NCBI RefSeq assembly: GCF_031877795.1
Contig: NC_133946.1
Span: 13,541,365-13,605,364 of the forward strand
Length of the DNA: 64,000 bases
From: Strix aluco
Lineage: Eukaryota > Chordata > Aves > Strigiformes > Strigidae
Direction of reading: 5' to 3'
Positions 47,969 to 60,500 of the stretch are shown in pieces. The notes beneath the pieces were generated by a model, which worked only from the letters and a program-made list of their open reading frames with translations, was not told the origin of the DNA and did no database searches. Position 1 is the stretch's first letter. The number at the start of each line of letters is the position of its first letter. Both the position numbers and the translations under genes were made by a program.

Positions 47969-48208
47969 AGCTCCTCAGCTGTGTTATCTCTTGAGCAGGG
48001 CTGAAATCTCCCCCCAGGCCCAACTGCTTCATGCATGCCTTATTTGTTTGCATAGTGATAGAGCTGGGGGGAAGACTGCCCTTGTTTCAGTGAAACAGTT
48101 TCTTACTACTGCCTCAAATTATGGAATTTTGTTCAACTATGAAAGATGAAATCCTTCTTCACTTGCACTTATCAGGTAACCTGTGAGATGATGCACTTAC
48201 ACTCTCCG

Positions 48209-48223
48209 CCCCCCCCCCCCCCC
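48209..48223 (+). repeat. Poly-C run of 15
   Basis: Fifteen uninterrupted Cs. Such tracts are prone to length error in assemblies. Confidence 0.9.
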
Positions 48224-50770
48224 AGATTAGAATACAATTCTAATTACTTTCAAATTTACCAGGCCTTGTTTTCAGGGTATTTTCCTATTTCCAGTCAAAA
48301 CCAAGTTATTTTTTAACCCAAATTCCTCTTAGAATTACTGTCTCTCTGCTGGGAGAAGCTATGTCTGAACTATCCATGCTTTATTATCCACACTCTGCTG
48401 TAATGACGACCCATTACTCCCACACCTGCCTCAGCTGGTCCCATTCCCGTCTCCGCAGTGCTGGAATACGGGTACGCTGGCTGCTCCATCAGCCAGCCGC
48501 ACACAGCTCCAGCTGAACAGTTCCCCCTCCCATCATGCTCCGTATGCTGCAGGGATGCCAGCCTCATAGACATCGAGAAATTGCACAGCCTTTCACTAAT
48601 ACTTTGGATTCAAATAATTTTTTTCTCCTGTGATGCATGTAAGATATCAAAGCTGCTGCAAAGGAAGTCGCTAGGACTCAGTTGCCCAGCCTGTTCATTT
48701 CTCATTGTACGTAGTGTCAAATTGCTCTCTGAAACAACCCTGTGGATAGTGGGATTGTGGAAAGCGGCACCCACTTTTTTGACTGTGGTCAAAGCAAGTC
48801 ACGTCTAGTCTGTTGAGGGTTTTCCTTTTATTAGAAACACCTAAGCTCCTCTGCAAGATTTTTATATCACACCTTGTCACAGACTTGCTAAAAGTTTTGT
48901 AATTTCAGACTGTCCTTCCTTTTTAAAATTATGAAATAGCATCAAGATTTTATTTTCTTTTAAATAAATTCAGTATAACCAGTTGATACGGGTACCATTA
49001 CCTATGAGGATTTTTTTCCCAACCTACAAGAACTCTTTAAAGTTTCAGGTTTTCTCTTAGATAAGAAAACTTTTCCTGTGCTATTGTAGGATATGCACAT
49101 ACCAAGGCCGGCTACTTGGCAGCCTCTTCCTGCAACTGTACCACTGAAGGATGAGGAACATTTACATGTCTGCAAAGAAAAGAGAGGCAACAGACTTTTC
49201 TTCCTCCCTGAACACATTTATTCCCTGCAGCCGCCAATACTTTTCTCTCATGCTTAGGGCAATATTTGATACTAGTTGCCCAACAAGCCTATCTGGAGAG
49301 AACATCAGCAATGCAGAGTTTTTACCCAAGACAGATTGCAAAACCAAATTGCTTCTGTTTTCCTAAGCATCCAGACAGGCATCTGCCAAGATTCCCCAGT
49401 CACAAGCTACTGCAAGAACAGTTTGAACTGGCCTTGTAAATAGGGACAGGAATTCCTACGAAACTCCAAAAATTTATTTCCAAAGAGCTCAGATTTTTCT
49501 AGCAAGCCATTATCCTCCCAGCCCCTCTGCAAAAACGTTAACTAGAAGGATCTTCAGCTCTGAAAACAGACAGTTCATGTTGCTGACCATTACAACACTC
49601 CCTTTTCTCACCTCACGCAATATTTCTGAAGTACTGCCAAACCTCCAAACAACATTTTCTGTAGTAGCAACAGAACCTCACCATATTCACCTTTCTGTGC
49701 ATTTGAGGTACAGGACCACATACCTACCAATGCAGATTTTTGCCACTAAAAGTGCCCCCCGTTGAATGGTTCAGTGTTACCTCCATGTTTAATTTCAATC
49801 TGGAAGCTTTAAATTTAGTGAAGGCTACGAGATGATGTCATAATTTCTTGATGCAATGGTTCAGCTTACACAGAGATATCACTCTGGAAAAAAAACTGAT
49901 GGGAAATGGCATGCTTCTCAATATCCTCAGCATCAAATTTTTTCACATGGCGAATGTTTTTAATAAGCTGAAAGCTACAGTTTGAGACCACCAGCAGTTC
50001 TCAAACTAAGCTTAAGGCTTTCCTTGGTACTTCTGATGCCGTTTTGAACTTTGGCACCCATTTTATGATCAACTTTTCCTGGTACCCATTTTTAATTGAA
50101 ATGCTTCATCAGTGCTAATTTCACACCAAAAGTAATGATTTTTTTTTTAATACTTAAACGGCTCTCTTAGAAGTCCCTTTTCTATCATGTGTATTATGTA
50201 CAGGCTGGTGCTGAAACCTAGCATTTCAATCACAGCATCATCTCCATTCTCCTTTTCCTCAGCTCCTCTGTAGTCATTGCTACTTCACATCATGCTCAAC
50301 AGAACTACATACATATTTATTCACCCTGACCCAAAAAGTAATACACTAATACAACCTGTTCTCTTTGTTCATTAGCCAGTCACCTGCCAGAGGAGGCTAC
50401 AAGAGGACTGAGATCAGCAGGAACTCTCTGGGTACAAAAAATAGTTTCCTATAGAAACCACAGTAAACTGTAAGGCTGGTGCTTCTGGTCTCTCAGCTCA
50501 GACAGGCTCCCAGGGGCAGCAGCTGGGCAGATGTGAGAGGCACGGAGAGCATTTAGAGAGACATGGGCACAGATTTTCTACTGGTCACTGCCACAGTCAT
50601 CCTGCAAGTGGGTCTCGCTGTAGCAGACACCACGCTGTGGGGCTGAAACCCAAAAGGCTCAGCAATTGCATCAGTCCTCATCTGACACTGATATCAGGGG
50701 AGTACAGGTACCTCAAAAAACAGTGGGGCCTCTTTGCACTAGATGATGATTTAGCCCAGTCTACACAATC

Positions 50771-50798
50771 TTTTTTTTTTTTTTTTTTTTTTTTTTTT
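50771..50798 (+). repeat. Poly-T run of 28
   Basis: Twenty-eight uninterrupted Ts. It could be the tail of a minus-strand retro-insertion, but I find no recognisable element body or target-site duplication beside it. Confidence 0.85.
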
Positions 50799-52399
50799 GT
50801 TAGCAAACACTGTTTGGATGTAGATGATTATCCTTCTTAGTAAACAGTTCCTCTATGAAATATCATGCCAGCCTATGAGGGACACACTGGTTGGCAAGCT
50901 GAGCCTACAAAACAGTTGATTGATTTTCTTAGAAGCTCTTTCTCTCTTGCCTGACTTCCAGTAATGCCTTTTGCTAGAAGCAAAGACCCTGAAAGGTGCA
51001 GCAGCTTTATAACAGACCTGCTTTCAGATATTTCAACCTGAAGCTGAGTTCTCCAGGTCATGGTATTAGTGGTGCTTGAGTTAGTTCAGCCTGATGGCTG
51101 GATCAAACCTTATGTCAAGGGCTCGTACCAGTCCAATGACTAAGTGTCTCTGCTGACAGGACCGTCTCTGTAACGTCACCAGAGATGCGTCAGTCCTATT
51201 TGCTCACAGGAATTGCCTCTTCTGTTTGTTTTGCCAGATTTTCATTTGATGAGCCAATCAGGGAAGTTCTTCCCCAATTTTGAACTGTTTCATAATGACA
51301 GTTCGAAATCACCCATATTACCAGGGAATTTCCATTTTCACTTCTTTGGTTTGGTTTTTTTTTTTACTTCTTTCAACCCAGCTTTCAGCTGGGTTTCTGA
51401 ATCTTCAGAGATCCAGAAAGCAAAGCTTTATGAACCTCACCTGACTTCTAATGCTGGTATTCTGTTTTATACTTCCTGAGTGAATTGATATGCTCCACAG
51501 ACAAGGATTTGTGTTGCTTCTCAGTTGGTGGCATTCATCTGACTCAATATTCACACCTATGGGGTGTCCATCAATCTCTGAGCAAGGCACCCTCTGCACC
51601 CTTTATTGTCAAGGAAGGAAAATACAGTGTGTTCTATGACATCTGAAAGTAGACCTCCACCTATGATCAGGTGAATTATACCTTAAAAGTACTGATTTAC
51701 CACTGATCAATACAAACATGTCTCAGACATAAATGTGTATGTCATGGGTATCTGAAGCTAGTGACATGAATCCACCCAGCCAGCCTCATTCTTGCACAAC
51801 CCCCAGCATTTCCATTGCCTTGTTCTCTCTGGCTTCCCACAGTAAAGGATGCTCCTATAACTACCAGTGTGGACTCAAAATCATTCTCACCCTTTGAATA
51901 GTGACAGTTCTACCAGCCACACTGTGCGAGGAACATGCCTTTAGAGAACACACTAGAAATGCTGATCCCAATTATACACCCAGGAGATAATCCCAATTAC
52001 CTCTGTACTGGAGTTCTTGACTTCAGGGAGAATCTACATGTACCCCAAGCATGAGGTCCATCCAGGTGCACCTCCTGAAGACAGCAGAGCTCATCGCACA
52101 TGTGACTGTGCCTACAGCCACCAACAGAGGCAGGCTTTGTGAGGCTGGCAGCTTCTCCCATACAGCATCTTCTCTAAGGGAGGCTTTGCATCGTAGTCAG
52201 CACAACAAACGCTCTCTAAATTATCTGTACCTCAGCCACAATGAAATCGATTCAGGATGAAGAACTTTCATTTCTAAGTAAAGCGAAAGTTTTGCCTGGT
52301 AATGGATAAAATTATAGTTTAACTGGCCCTAAAGGTGGCTGGCACGTAGTAAAGAGGCCATGTTCTCTGGTTCCTACTGTACTAAATGCATCCTCTAGC

Positions 52400-52880
52400 T
52401 GAAAGAAAACAGTGATTATCAGAAAGTCAATTGTCATTCTGCCTCTTTAGAAAAATTCCCATTAAAGATAAAGCCAATTTTAATTAGATTAAGTATCCAA
52501 TTACTGTAATTACATTTTTAAAAAATTCACATCATGAGGATGACCCTTTTAAAAAGGGTTACAAGAATAATTAGTGTATTCATATTAACCAAAATGTATT
52601 GGATAATATTTATACCCAGAAGGCAAAGTACATTACACATATTTCACCTTTGGGGAAAGCTTGCAAATGTTTTGGCAGTGGTATGAATATTTATAGGGAA
52701 GAGCGTGCTTTAGCAAGATTATATGAGAAAGCATTTATATGCTCACAAATTTTTACCCAAGGGTAAAGTATACATAAAATGTAGTGCAGAGATTATGGAT
52801 ATGCAAAGTACGATTTAAGCGGGGAATTTATATCAGTTTGTTTAATTAATTGGAGCAGAATACTACTTCCCTTATTTTTT
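52400..52880. promoter_or_regulatory. Candidate conserved non-coding element (dense homeodomain words)
   Basis: The block is very AT-rich and CpG-poor, with TAATTAGATTAAG, CCAATTACTG, the palindrome TGTAATTACA at 52505-52514, TAATTAGTG and TTAATTAATTGG. It also has an 8-bp inverted repeat ACCCTTTT/AAAAGGGT at 52543-52559. No coding frame on either strand. This is the most enhancer-like stretch between the two genes. Confidence 0.35.
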
Positions 52881-55800
52881 TTTGTGACAGAAGGGCCCAC
52901 AGAATTCAAGTCTGAGCTTTCTTTCCGCTGATCAATGACAGCAAGAAATATGCAGGGAAAGGGTCTTCCCTCTGCAAGGCATTACCTTGTCCATAGGTTA
53001 AACCATCCCCTTTAATGTGTTCCTGATCACATTGTGTAAGCAATCCCATCTGTTACCTGGTGTCACCTTATCAACTCACCATGGAGTTGGAAAACACACA
53101 GGCAGCCTCTAGTCAAACACTGCTCATTTAGGGGCAAATCCTCCAATTCTCAGTGTGGGGAAGACTTGAAGATATGCCAAACAGGTTTGCTCACGCACAG
53201 AAGACAACAAACCACATCCTTGTTCCAGGCAACCCACAGAAGGCACAGAGGATGTGACCCATTTTTACCTCTTAGGTACAGCAGTGGCTTAGCATACTGC
53301 AAGGACACTAGCGGTGCAAGCTCTTGTGCTGTGCACAAAATCCTCGCCACAGACTGGCGAGCACAACATACCACAGAGGTCTTCCCAGCAAATACTACCG
53401 GCGCAGCCTAACCATTGATTTCTGTCTGCTCTGCAGCTCATCAACAGATTTGGGAATTACCAAGGCATTACATTCTTCCTCAGAAAAAAGCTCTCAGGTT
53501 TCCTACTGGTGTTTGCATTTCTTTAATACTGCAGCATTTATCCCTTTACTACCAAGATACTCTGCAGTGAGAAGCATGCTTGCAGCATGCACATAGACAC
53601 CTTCCTAAGTTATGTGAGAGAAGCTGTGATGGCACAGCTTTTGGCAAGACCTCTAGACGTATGAGGAGGCTCTTGAGTCGTTTGTTAGTTTGATTAAGTT
53701 AAGAAATTTGTTCCTAATTTACATTTATATCAAAGATTATTCATTTTTATAGCAATTTATATGTGACCAGTCAAGAACGAGCAGACAAAAAAAAAAAGAC
53801 AGGCTTAAAATGATTCATTCAAGTTCTCTCACATTAATTTTCTCTTCACTGAATTATCAGCGATCATACCCAAGCATTCATGCCTTTCCTGTTTTGCAGA
53901 ACTGTTGAATATTGTTTTACACATAATCCTTAGGTTTTCTATTCATTAAGCCATAGACTGTTGCTCGTGCAGATCTTTACATGTGGAAAAGGTTCTAGCT
54001 TCTGAAGATGACCCTTCCCTTATGAGAGGAAAAAGTTACAGTAAGTTGCAAACATTTGTGCAAATGGATGGTTGCTTTGATGCTGATATTGCCTAGATAT
54101 TGCATGGATAGTAGCATGAACATGTACAATTTCCACAACTCACACTGTTATTTCCTGGGTTTTGAGCTTTCTTGCAAAATAAAGTAACTCAAGAACATCC
54201 TTAAGAAAAAAGCATAGAAACAAGAAAAAAAAAAGTTGGATTCATATTGGATAAATTGTCTTTAAAAACTTTTTCAACATTTGTCCCATGATAAGGAGAA
54301 ACTGAGAAATTTGGTAAGCACGGGATAGCAGAGAGGCAGGTAAGTGGGAAAATATCAGAGTTAAATAAATAGGAAGAAAACTAAATTCACTTCTGTTGTT
54401 CCTTTCCAGAAGTTCAAAATAAATCATTTGTTGGAGATTGCTATCAATACTTGCTGCATATCTATTATACTACCTGGAAGGTATTTGGCTATGTAGGTGT
54501 TGTTTATGAATACTATAAAGCCTGTACTTGTATCACTTTGGAAACATAAATCAAACAAGATATTTATGAACACTAGCACTTATGAAGACAATATTCTGTG
54601 AAAACATCTCTTTCTACGTGATGGCAAACACAATTCAAAGCAATCTAAATACAGCGAAATCCACTTCACGAGCCTGATATTTTGAGGCCCATGTGAGCAA
54701 TCAGTGCGTTTGTGGTACTCAGACTGTGGTCTGAAAAATTCAGATATTCAGATCAGAATATATTTATGGTATATTCCCCTTCCAGAAGGTAAAATCACCT
54801 AAAACATCCTCTTGATCTTCTTTGTTGGGATGCTGTTTTCAATGGCTACTTTGTACGATTAGAAAGGGGTTCTACAGCAAGCTGAACCAGAAGGATTTCA
54901 CCTGTGACTTCCACAGACAAAGGACTGGACTTGTCCTTTTTGTCAAGCCCAAGACTCGTACCCTAGGCTTCCCCAGCAGGAGTTCTGTATTTGGCTGTAG
55001 AAGAAAAATATGTTTTATCAAGTCCTCCATTTTTTTAAACATAACTCTTGATGACTGGATACTTCACAAAGTCGTTATGCCTATGCAGTCTCTACGTATA
55101 ATCCCAGTATTAAAAATCTTGCTTTGGCTTTGAGCTGCTGCAGGCTTCTTGAGTGGCCATGGACCAAGTGCCACGCTGGGATCAGAAAGCTGGTGATTCC
55201 ACATGAAATGATAGTTGTAGAGCACCGGTCTCCCCGTTCCTCCTTGGCTTTGAATGGTGTAGGGAAAAATACTGAGAAACCTGCCATAAGCATTTATTTT
55301 TTTCTTCCAGTGACCTTCTCAGGAACAAGGTAAGAGTGGAGAGGCAATCTGCTTCATCCAAACCTAATCACCAAGGAAGCCCCCAAATACCAGTGTTATG
55401 AATCGACTGCCTTCACGACACCCATGGCACTTACAACGGTGAAACAACCCTCTGGCAGTAGCAGCTAACGCCTAAAAAGGCTCAGGTGGTGGTGCTGCAC
55501 CCCCAGTTGCTGTTTGTCCTTCCCGCGCGTCCCAGAGTTAGAACAGAAAGAGGAGTGATCCCCAGGAGTGCTGTGCCAGGCCAGTGGTGTTCTCCTTTGG
55601 TCATGGTTTTGCTTTTGGCTTAAGGACTGCTGTTTTGGGTAACTTCAGCATCACCAGACGCTGAAGATGACTGTCCTAAGCAACTGCAAAATCTCACCAC
55701 TGTACCATGCTAAAAACCTTTTTCTCCTCAATGAAGAGACGAAAGCTGTTACTCATGATGTACTCATCACTGACAGATTAACAATATATTTTTCATGACA

Positions 55801-57310
55801 GATTGAGCGAATTATTTGTTGTTAGTGGACTGATGACACGTTTCTGATCAGGGCGATGCTCCTTTTGATGCCCCACCTGCTAACTTTGCCACTGCAGGCA
55901 TCAAGAGGGGCACAGGCACCGAAACAGTAGTTCCCACAACTCTTATTTCCAGGAGCAGAGTGGGGAGTCCCAGGAGTCCTACTGTGAGGTGCCTGAGAAC
56001 TGGTGAATGAGCGGCGGGTGAAGGAGCTGTGGGAAGAGACAGCCCAGAGGTCAGTCCGGTAACGGCCCGTGGGGCCTGGCCACGGGTGTCGTCTCCCTAG
56101 GGCTGAGGTGCTCAGGAGGAACGACTTCTGGAATCATCCACCCAGTCTAGCTGTTCAGACAGTGGATATCTCTTTTGTAGTAATTTAAGAGTCTGTGGTA
56201 TTCTGGTGCCGTAGTGGTCTGCAGCGTTAGTCAAAGCAATTCTGCTCCAGCTCAAGTCTAATTAAGGGTAGCTCTTGCGTAAAGTGAGTTAAATTCAGTA
56301 GTCACAGCCCAGACCCCATGGAAAATAGTGTAATTCAACTACAGCAATACAATGTAATATAAATATAATGGAAATACAAAACCATATAATTTAATTTGAC
56401 GTGACTGGCAGTTTTTTGCTTAAGTCGGTGAAAATGAACGAGCACAAACAATGAACCTCCGTCTTTACTTCGATCTTTTATTGTTAGTATCGTAGAAAGG
56501 TGGTTTCAGGATGACTTTGCACAGCAGCTACCTAAACAAATGCACTTACAATATGCAAATTTAAAGCTCTCTTTTGAAAATATACGCACATTTATAACTT
56601 TTAAATTTCTTAAGATAGTTGCCGTAAATTGAATTAATTTTAAATATGGTCTGGACTTTTCTATATCTGTTCCGTGTGCTCAAAGGAGGGAAACAATTCC
56701 ACATGGAGAAGCCAGGCAAGCCATGGCCTCAACCAGCTCTTTCACCCAGGATGCTTTCCTGTCCCTGCAAGCCTGCCTGCCCTCACCACCGCAGTCCTAC
56801 CGCGGGCGCGGCCCCTGCCCCTTCCCGGGCCTGGCCGAGCACCGGTAACCACACTGCCGCTACCGAGAGCGGCTCGCAGCGTGGCGGGACACTGCCGAGC
56901 TGTCAGCATCCAGCGCCCACCTGCTCCGTCCTGCCATCTGAGACCCGTCCTGGCACCACTCAAACCCTTCACAGGTGAGAAAAAAAGGCGCAGCGTAAAT
57001 TATTTTTCTTTCCCCCCACGGGAAATTCGCAGTGCTACAGTCACAGGGGGACGGTCTGGCGGGATTAGGCAGAGGGGATCCCAATGCCCCCTCCCGCCCT
57101 GCCCTGCGCTTGAGGCCCAGTTCCGCTTCCACAAGGACCTGAGGCAGACCAGGCCCCGGCCTCCCTCACCAGGGAACCTTCCCCGCCCGCTCGCCCCGCG
57201 GGCAGGCCCAGCCCGCCCCGCCGAGGCCCGGCCCTCCCCCGGGGCCGGTCCCGCCCCCGCCCGCCGCCCCGCGCCTCCCTCAGGCTCCCGCCCGGCCGCG
57301 CCAGCGCTCC

Positions 57311-57330
57311 GCGCCTGCGTGCGCCTGCGC
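57311..57330 (+). promoter_or_regulatory. Two abutting NRF1-type sites upstream of the RIC3 start codon
   Basis: GCGCCTGCGT (57311-57320) is followed directly by GCGCCTGCGC (57321-57330). Both fit the NRF1 pattern GCGCMTGCGY, 29 nt before the ATG. NRF1 sites are typical of TATA-less CpG-island core promoters and are usually close to the start site. Confidence 0.6.
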
Positions 57331-57359
57331 AGAGGCCAGCGGTGCGGCAAGGGGCCGCC

Positions 57360-57507
57360 ATGGCGTCCTCGACGTGCCGCAGGGTGGCCATGGCCTCCTG
57401 CCTGGTGCTTTGCGTCTCCCTCCTCCTGCCGCGGACCTTCTTGTCTCGGGGCGGCGGGAGGCAGGAGCCCGGGGCTGCGCCGCCCGCAGCGCCCGCGCCG
57501 CCCGAGG
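57360..57507 (+). CDS. RIC3: RIC3 coding exon 1 (N-terminus and first membrane segment)
   Basis: RIC3 is an ER-membrane chaperone that promotes folding and assembly of nicotinic acetylcholine receptors (notably alpha7) and 5-HT3 receptors. The ATG has an ideal context (GCCGCCATGG). The protein starts MASSTCRRVAMASCLVLCVS and contains a hydrophobic N-terminal segment at about residues 9-28 (signal-anchor or first transmembrane helix), ending LLLPRTFLSRG. The motif FLSRG...RQEP matches human RIC3. The following linker is Ala/Pro-rich and longer than in human. The exon ends with the first base of a Gly codon at donor GTAAGA (57508). A second ATG lies 10 codons downstream. A larger + strand frame covering 56674-57657 is a by-product of the CpG island. 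Confidence 0.96.
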
Positions 57508-60500
57508 GTAAGAGGCTCCGCTGGGGCGGGGGCTCCGCTGAGGCGGGGGCGGGTCGCGCCTCGCCGCCCCCCCCCCCCCGCCCCGGTACGCCGAGGTCCG
57601 GGTTCCGGCTGCTGCTCGGGGGCCGAGCGTGAAACGCGGGCGGAGGCTCAGCGGTGAGCCCGGGGCGGGCTGGCCGGGCGATGGGCCCGGGCGGGCGGCG
57701 TGTGAGCGGGCCGGGGCTGGGCGGCGCGTCCGGACGCGCTCAGCCGCAGGGTGTGAAAACGTGGCGTGGTTCGTCCCTCGCAGAGGTGTTCCCGCGTCAC
57801 TCCGGGCCCTCAGTGACGTGTGATCTGCAAAGACTGAATTTACTGTTCTCTCCGTGCTTTGCCTTTTTCTTTTCCCTCAAAAAAAAAAAAAAAAGTTTAA
57901 AATCTTCCAAATTTCATTTTACTTGTTTTATTAAGTGGGGTACTAAAGCTACTGAAGAGACATACCAGTCTTTTTTTTTTTTTTTTTCCATTCTGATACA
58001 TCACTTTTTATTTGAAAGCTTCATTATTTTGTTATTTTCTGTACAGAATGCTTTTGTTGTTGCATATGAAATAAAAGTTCATTTGAGTCGTCTTCATTGT
58101 TTAGTTTCCTACTCCCAGCATTTTAAACTTGGCTTTCATGCACCGGATTCTCATAATAGATGTGCCACATGGTGACTCTTTTAGACTCAGGTTCTGCATG
58201 TCCCATCTTAAGTTCCAGAGGAATGAGTTCATAACAAGCATCTCCCGTTCTTTTTATGCCCATTGCCTTATACTGTAGGTTTTTCTCCCCAAGGCACCTC
58301 ACAGGAGTAGCTAGTATCCCAGCCCCAGGCCTTTGCAGAGAAGGAGTTTGTTCCAGGGCTGCGCATGAGGCTGATGGAAGTACAGAGAACTTCTGGGTTG
58401 AGCTGGGTGCTGTCCCACAGGGACTCCTGTTGATCTTCCGCATCCTTCCAACAGCCTGGTTCTTACATGACTCTGCGCTTCAATGATGTTGTTTTCATTT
58501 GGCCAGGGGTTTTTAAGGACATTCAGGTTGAAGTTGTTGCTGAAACAATGTTATGTTGAACCGAAATACAAGACTTCGCTGTGACGGTTACCCTTCCGTG
58601 GTTGCTGTGTGTATTCTTGGTCCTTAAGAACTTGAATATAGCTTCATCAGCACTGTAGATCTACAGGCTTATAGTTTCATTGCAGAATCTCTGAAACACT
58701 GAAAACCTGGATGGTAGCAGATTTTTTTGATAGCACATCAAGAGCAGCACTGTGAGGGCACGGTGCTGGGCCCACACAGGCCCAGCAGTCAGCACAGGGA
58801 CTGTGGGGTCACCTGCCTGAGGCAGGGATGGGAGCAGACGCTCTGGGAGGTGGTACCTGCCTCTGCCCCCGTGCAGCTCTCGACTCTGATCCCGCAGTGA
58901 TACCAGATGGCAGAGTTTGACAAACTGTTTTCCCGCAGCAGTGTGGTCTTAGGCAGTTGTCAGTTAATGTTATGGTGCTTCTTTCTTTTGCTGCAGGATG
59001 GACTGGATTGAATTGATCTGACAGAAAAACTAGCTTTAAAAAAAATCCCCAACGAAAAACGTGGCCCCAAATTATTTCCAGTGACATCTGTCTGATAAAC
59101 GATGTTCATACCTGTTCTAGCACAGCCTACTTTAAGCAGTGCTGTCATAAGCTGACTAATCACAGCCACAGTTAAATGCTTAGAATAGGTAACATAAATA
59201 CTCTTTCCATCATCAATATGCAGTATAAATACTCTTCCTATCACCCTGCAGGAGATCACAGTACAGCATGAGTTCGTGTGTGCCTGGTGCAGAGCGAGCG
59301 CTCAGCACGCTCCTCTGTTGCACCCCAGCACCTCTCTTTGGCTGAGGACGTAATACCTCACCTCAGCTGATCCGTTTCAGATGAGAATTTATAGTCCATA
59401 TTTTCAATTTGATAGCAAGAATTTCATTACACCTGCTCTGTAGACCAAACTTTATTTCACCTGAAGTTATTTTTTATTGGAAGAATAAATCTTGATTGAA
59501 CAGTTCAATTCATATCTCTGTCATTAGTCGTCCTCTTCAGTGAACTGATAACTGCAGTTACCTGACAGAAGTTTCAGGGACTTGAAGTAATCATGTCATT
59601 CTTGAACTTAATAAAGTGCTTATTGGAGTCTTGGGGGCAAAATGCATCTGAATAAAACATTCTTAAAGTTTACTACCATTTTTTAGAACTCAGTGTTACC
59701 AGAAGGCTTTTTATCAAAACAGGCTTTAAGCACGGGAATGGCGCTTTCTCTAATAAAGCCATTTTCAGAGGTCTCTTTTAGGAAAATGGCGAGCATAGCA
59801 CTATAGAAGTTAATACTGTCTTTCAGACAGGAAGTTGTTCTTTTTCACAGTAATAGTTTCATGTGCATGAAAGAGCTTATTTAAAGAACTTACTGTGAAT
59901 GTGTCACATTTCTAGTCCATGGACAGGCCTTAGAATTATTTTTTTTTCTAAATCTTTTGGAAAAGAGGAAAAAAAGAGCTACCAGCAGTTTAAGAAGTAC
60001 TTTCAAGTCTAGTGTTCATAAATATATGCCATGCATTTTGTAAAGCTACTAAGTTGATAGTTTAAGAAAAACCTTACAGCTCCATGGCAACTGGTGCATA
60101 GTCTGTCTGCATTCTTAAAGACAATCAAGGGGCATCAGCTTTTCAAGAAAAATACACGACTGTTCAGGTAACACCTCTGCCCAGCTTGCATTTGTGCAAC
60201 GCACACATCAGCTGCTTGCAGGTGTTCTTAAGAAAATTAAGCTGTTTCCATTTTAGGTAGTTTTTTGTGCTTTCCTTTTTAACCTTCACCTGCAATATTT
60301 AATAAAAAATGTTCAAGCATTTGACTTTGTCCATTAAAAACACCTGTACGGTGGTTTAAAGTAAGGATTTCAAAATTGTCATTCCTCCTAACCTATTTTG
60401 GGTAGGTTTCTAAAGTTGTGGTGTTGGGAACACAGCTAGAGCTATTTTGTAAATGTCAGTAAAAGAGCAAGAACTAAATGAATGCATAATTTGTCCAGTT

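Larger units (their letters stand above)
47969..56800. other. Intergenic stretch upstream of RIC3
   Basis: No coding exon I can defend. It contains the poly-C (48209), the poly-T (50771), the AT-rich element at 52400-52880 and an AT-rich block at 56330-56650 with the POU octamer ATGCAAAT at 56553-56560. Small open frames on both strands look random. Confidence 0.6.
56800..57800. promoter_or_regulatory. RIC3: CpG-island promoter of RIC3 (possibly bidirectional)
   Basis: GC and CpG content rise sharply here against an AT-rich background. Multiple CCGCCC/GGGCGG GC-boxes lie between about 57181 and 57300 and again after exon 1; no TATA box is seen near the start codon. The island extends well upstream on the minus side. 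A minus-strand ATG GCA GGA CGG AGC AG followed by GTGGGC (around 56921-56940) could be a divergent first exon, but this is speculative. Transcription start sites cannot be placed from sequence alone. Confidence 0.85.

Noticed and set aside
50771..50798. Poly-T as the tail of a processed retro-copy
   Set aside because: No gene-like sequence precedes it on the minus strand and I see no flanking direct repeats.
56674..57657. Large + strand open frame (327 codons) over the RIC3 promoter and exon 1
   Set aside because: It is the result of CpG-island composition with few stop codons. The true RIC3 frame starts at 57360 in another frame, with an ideal start context and clear homology.
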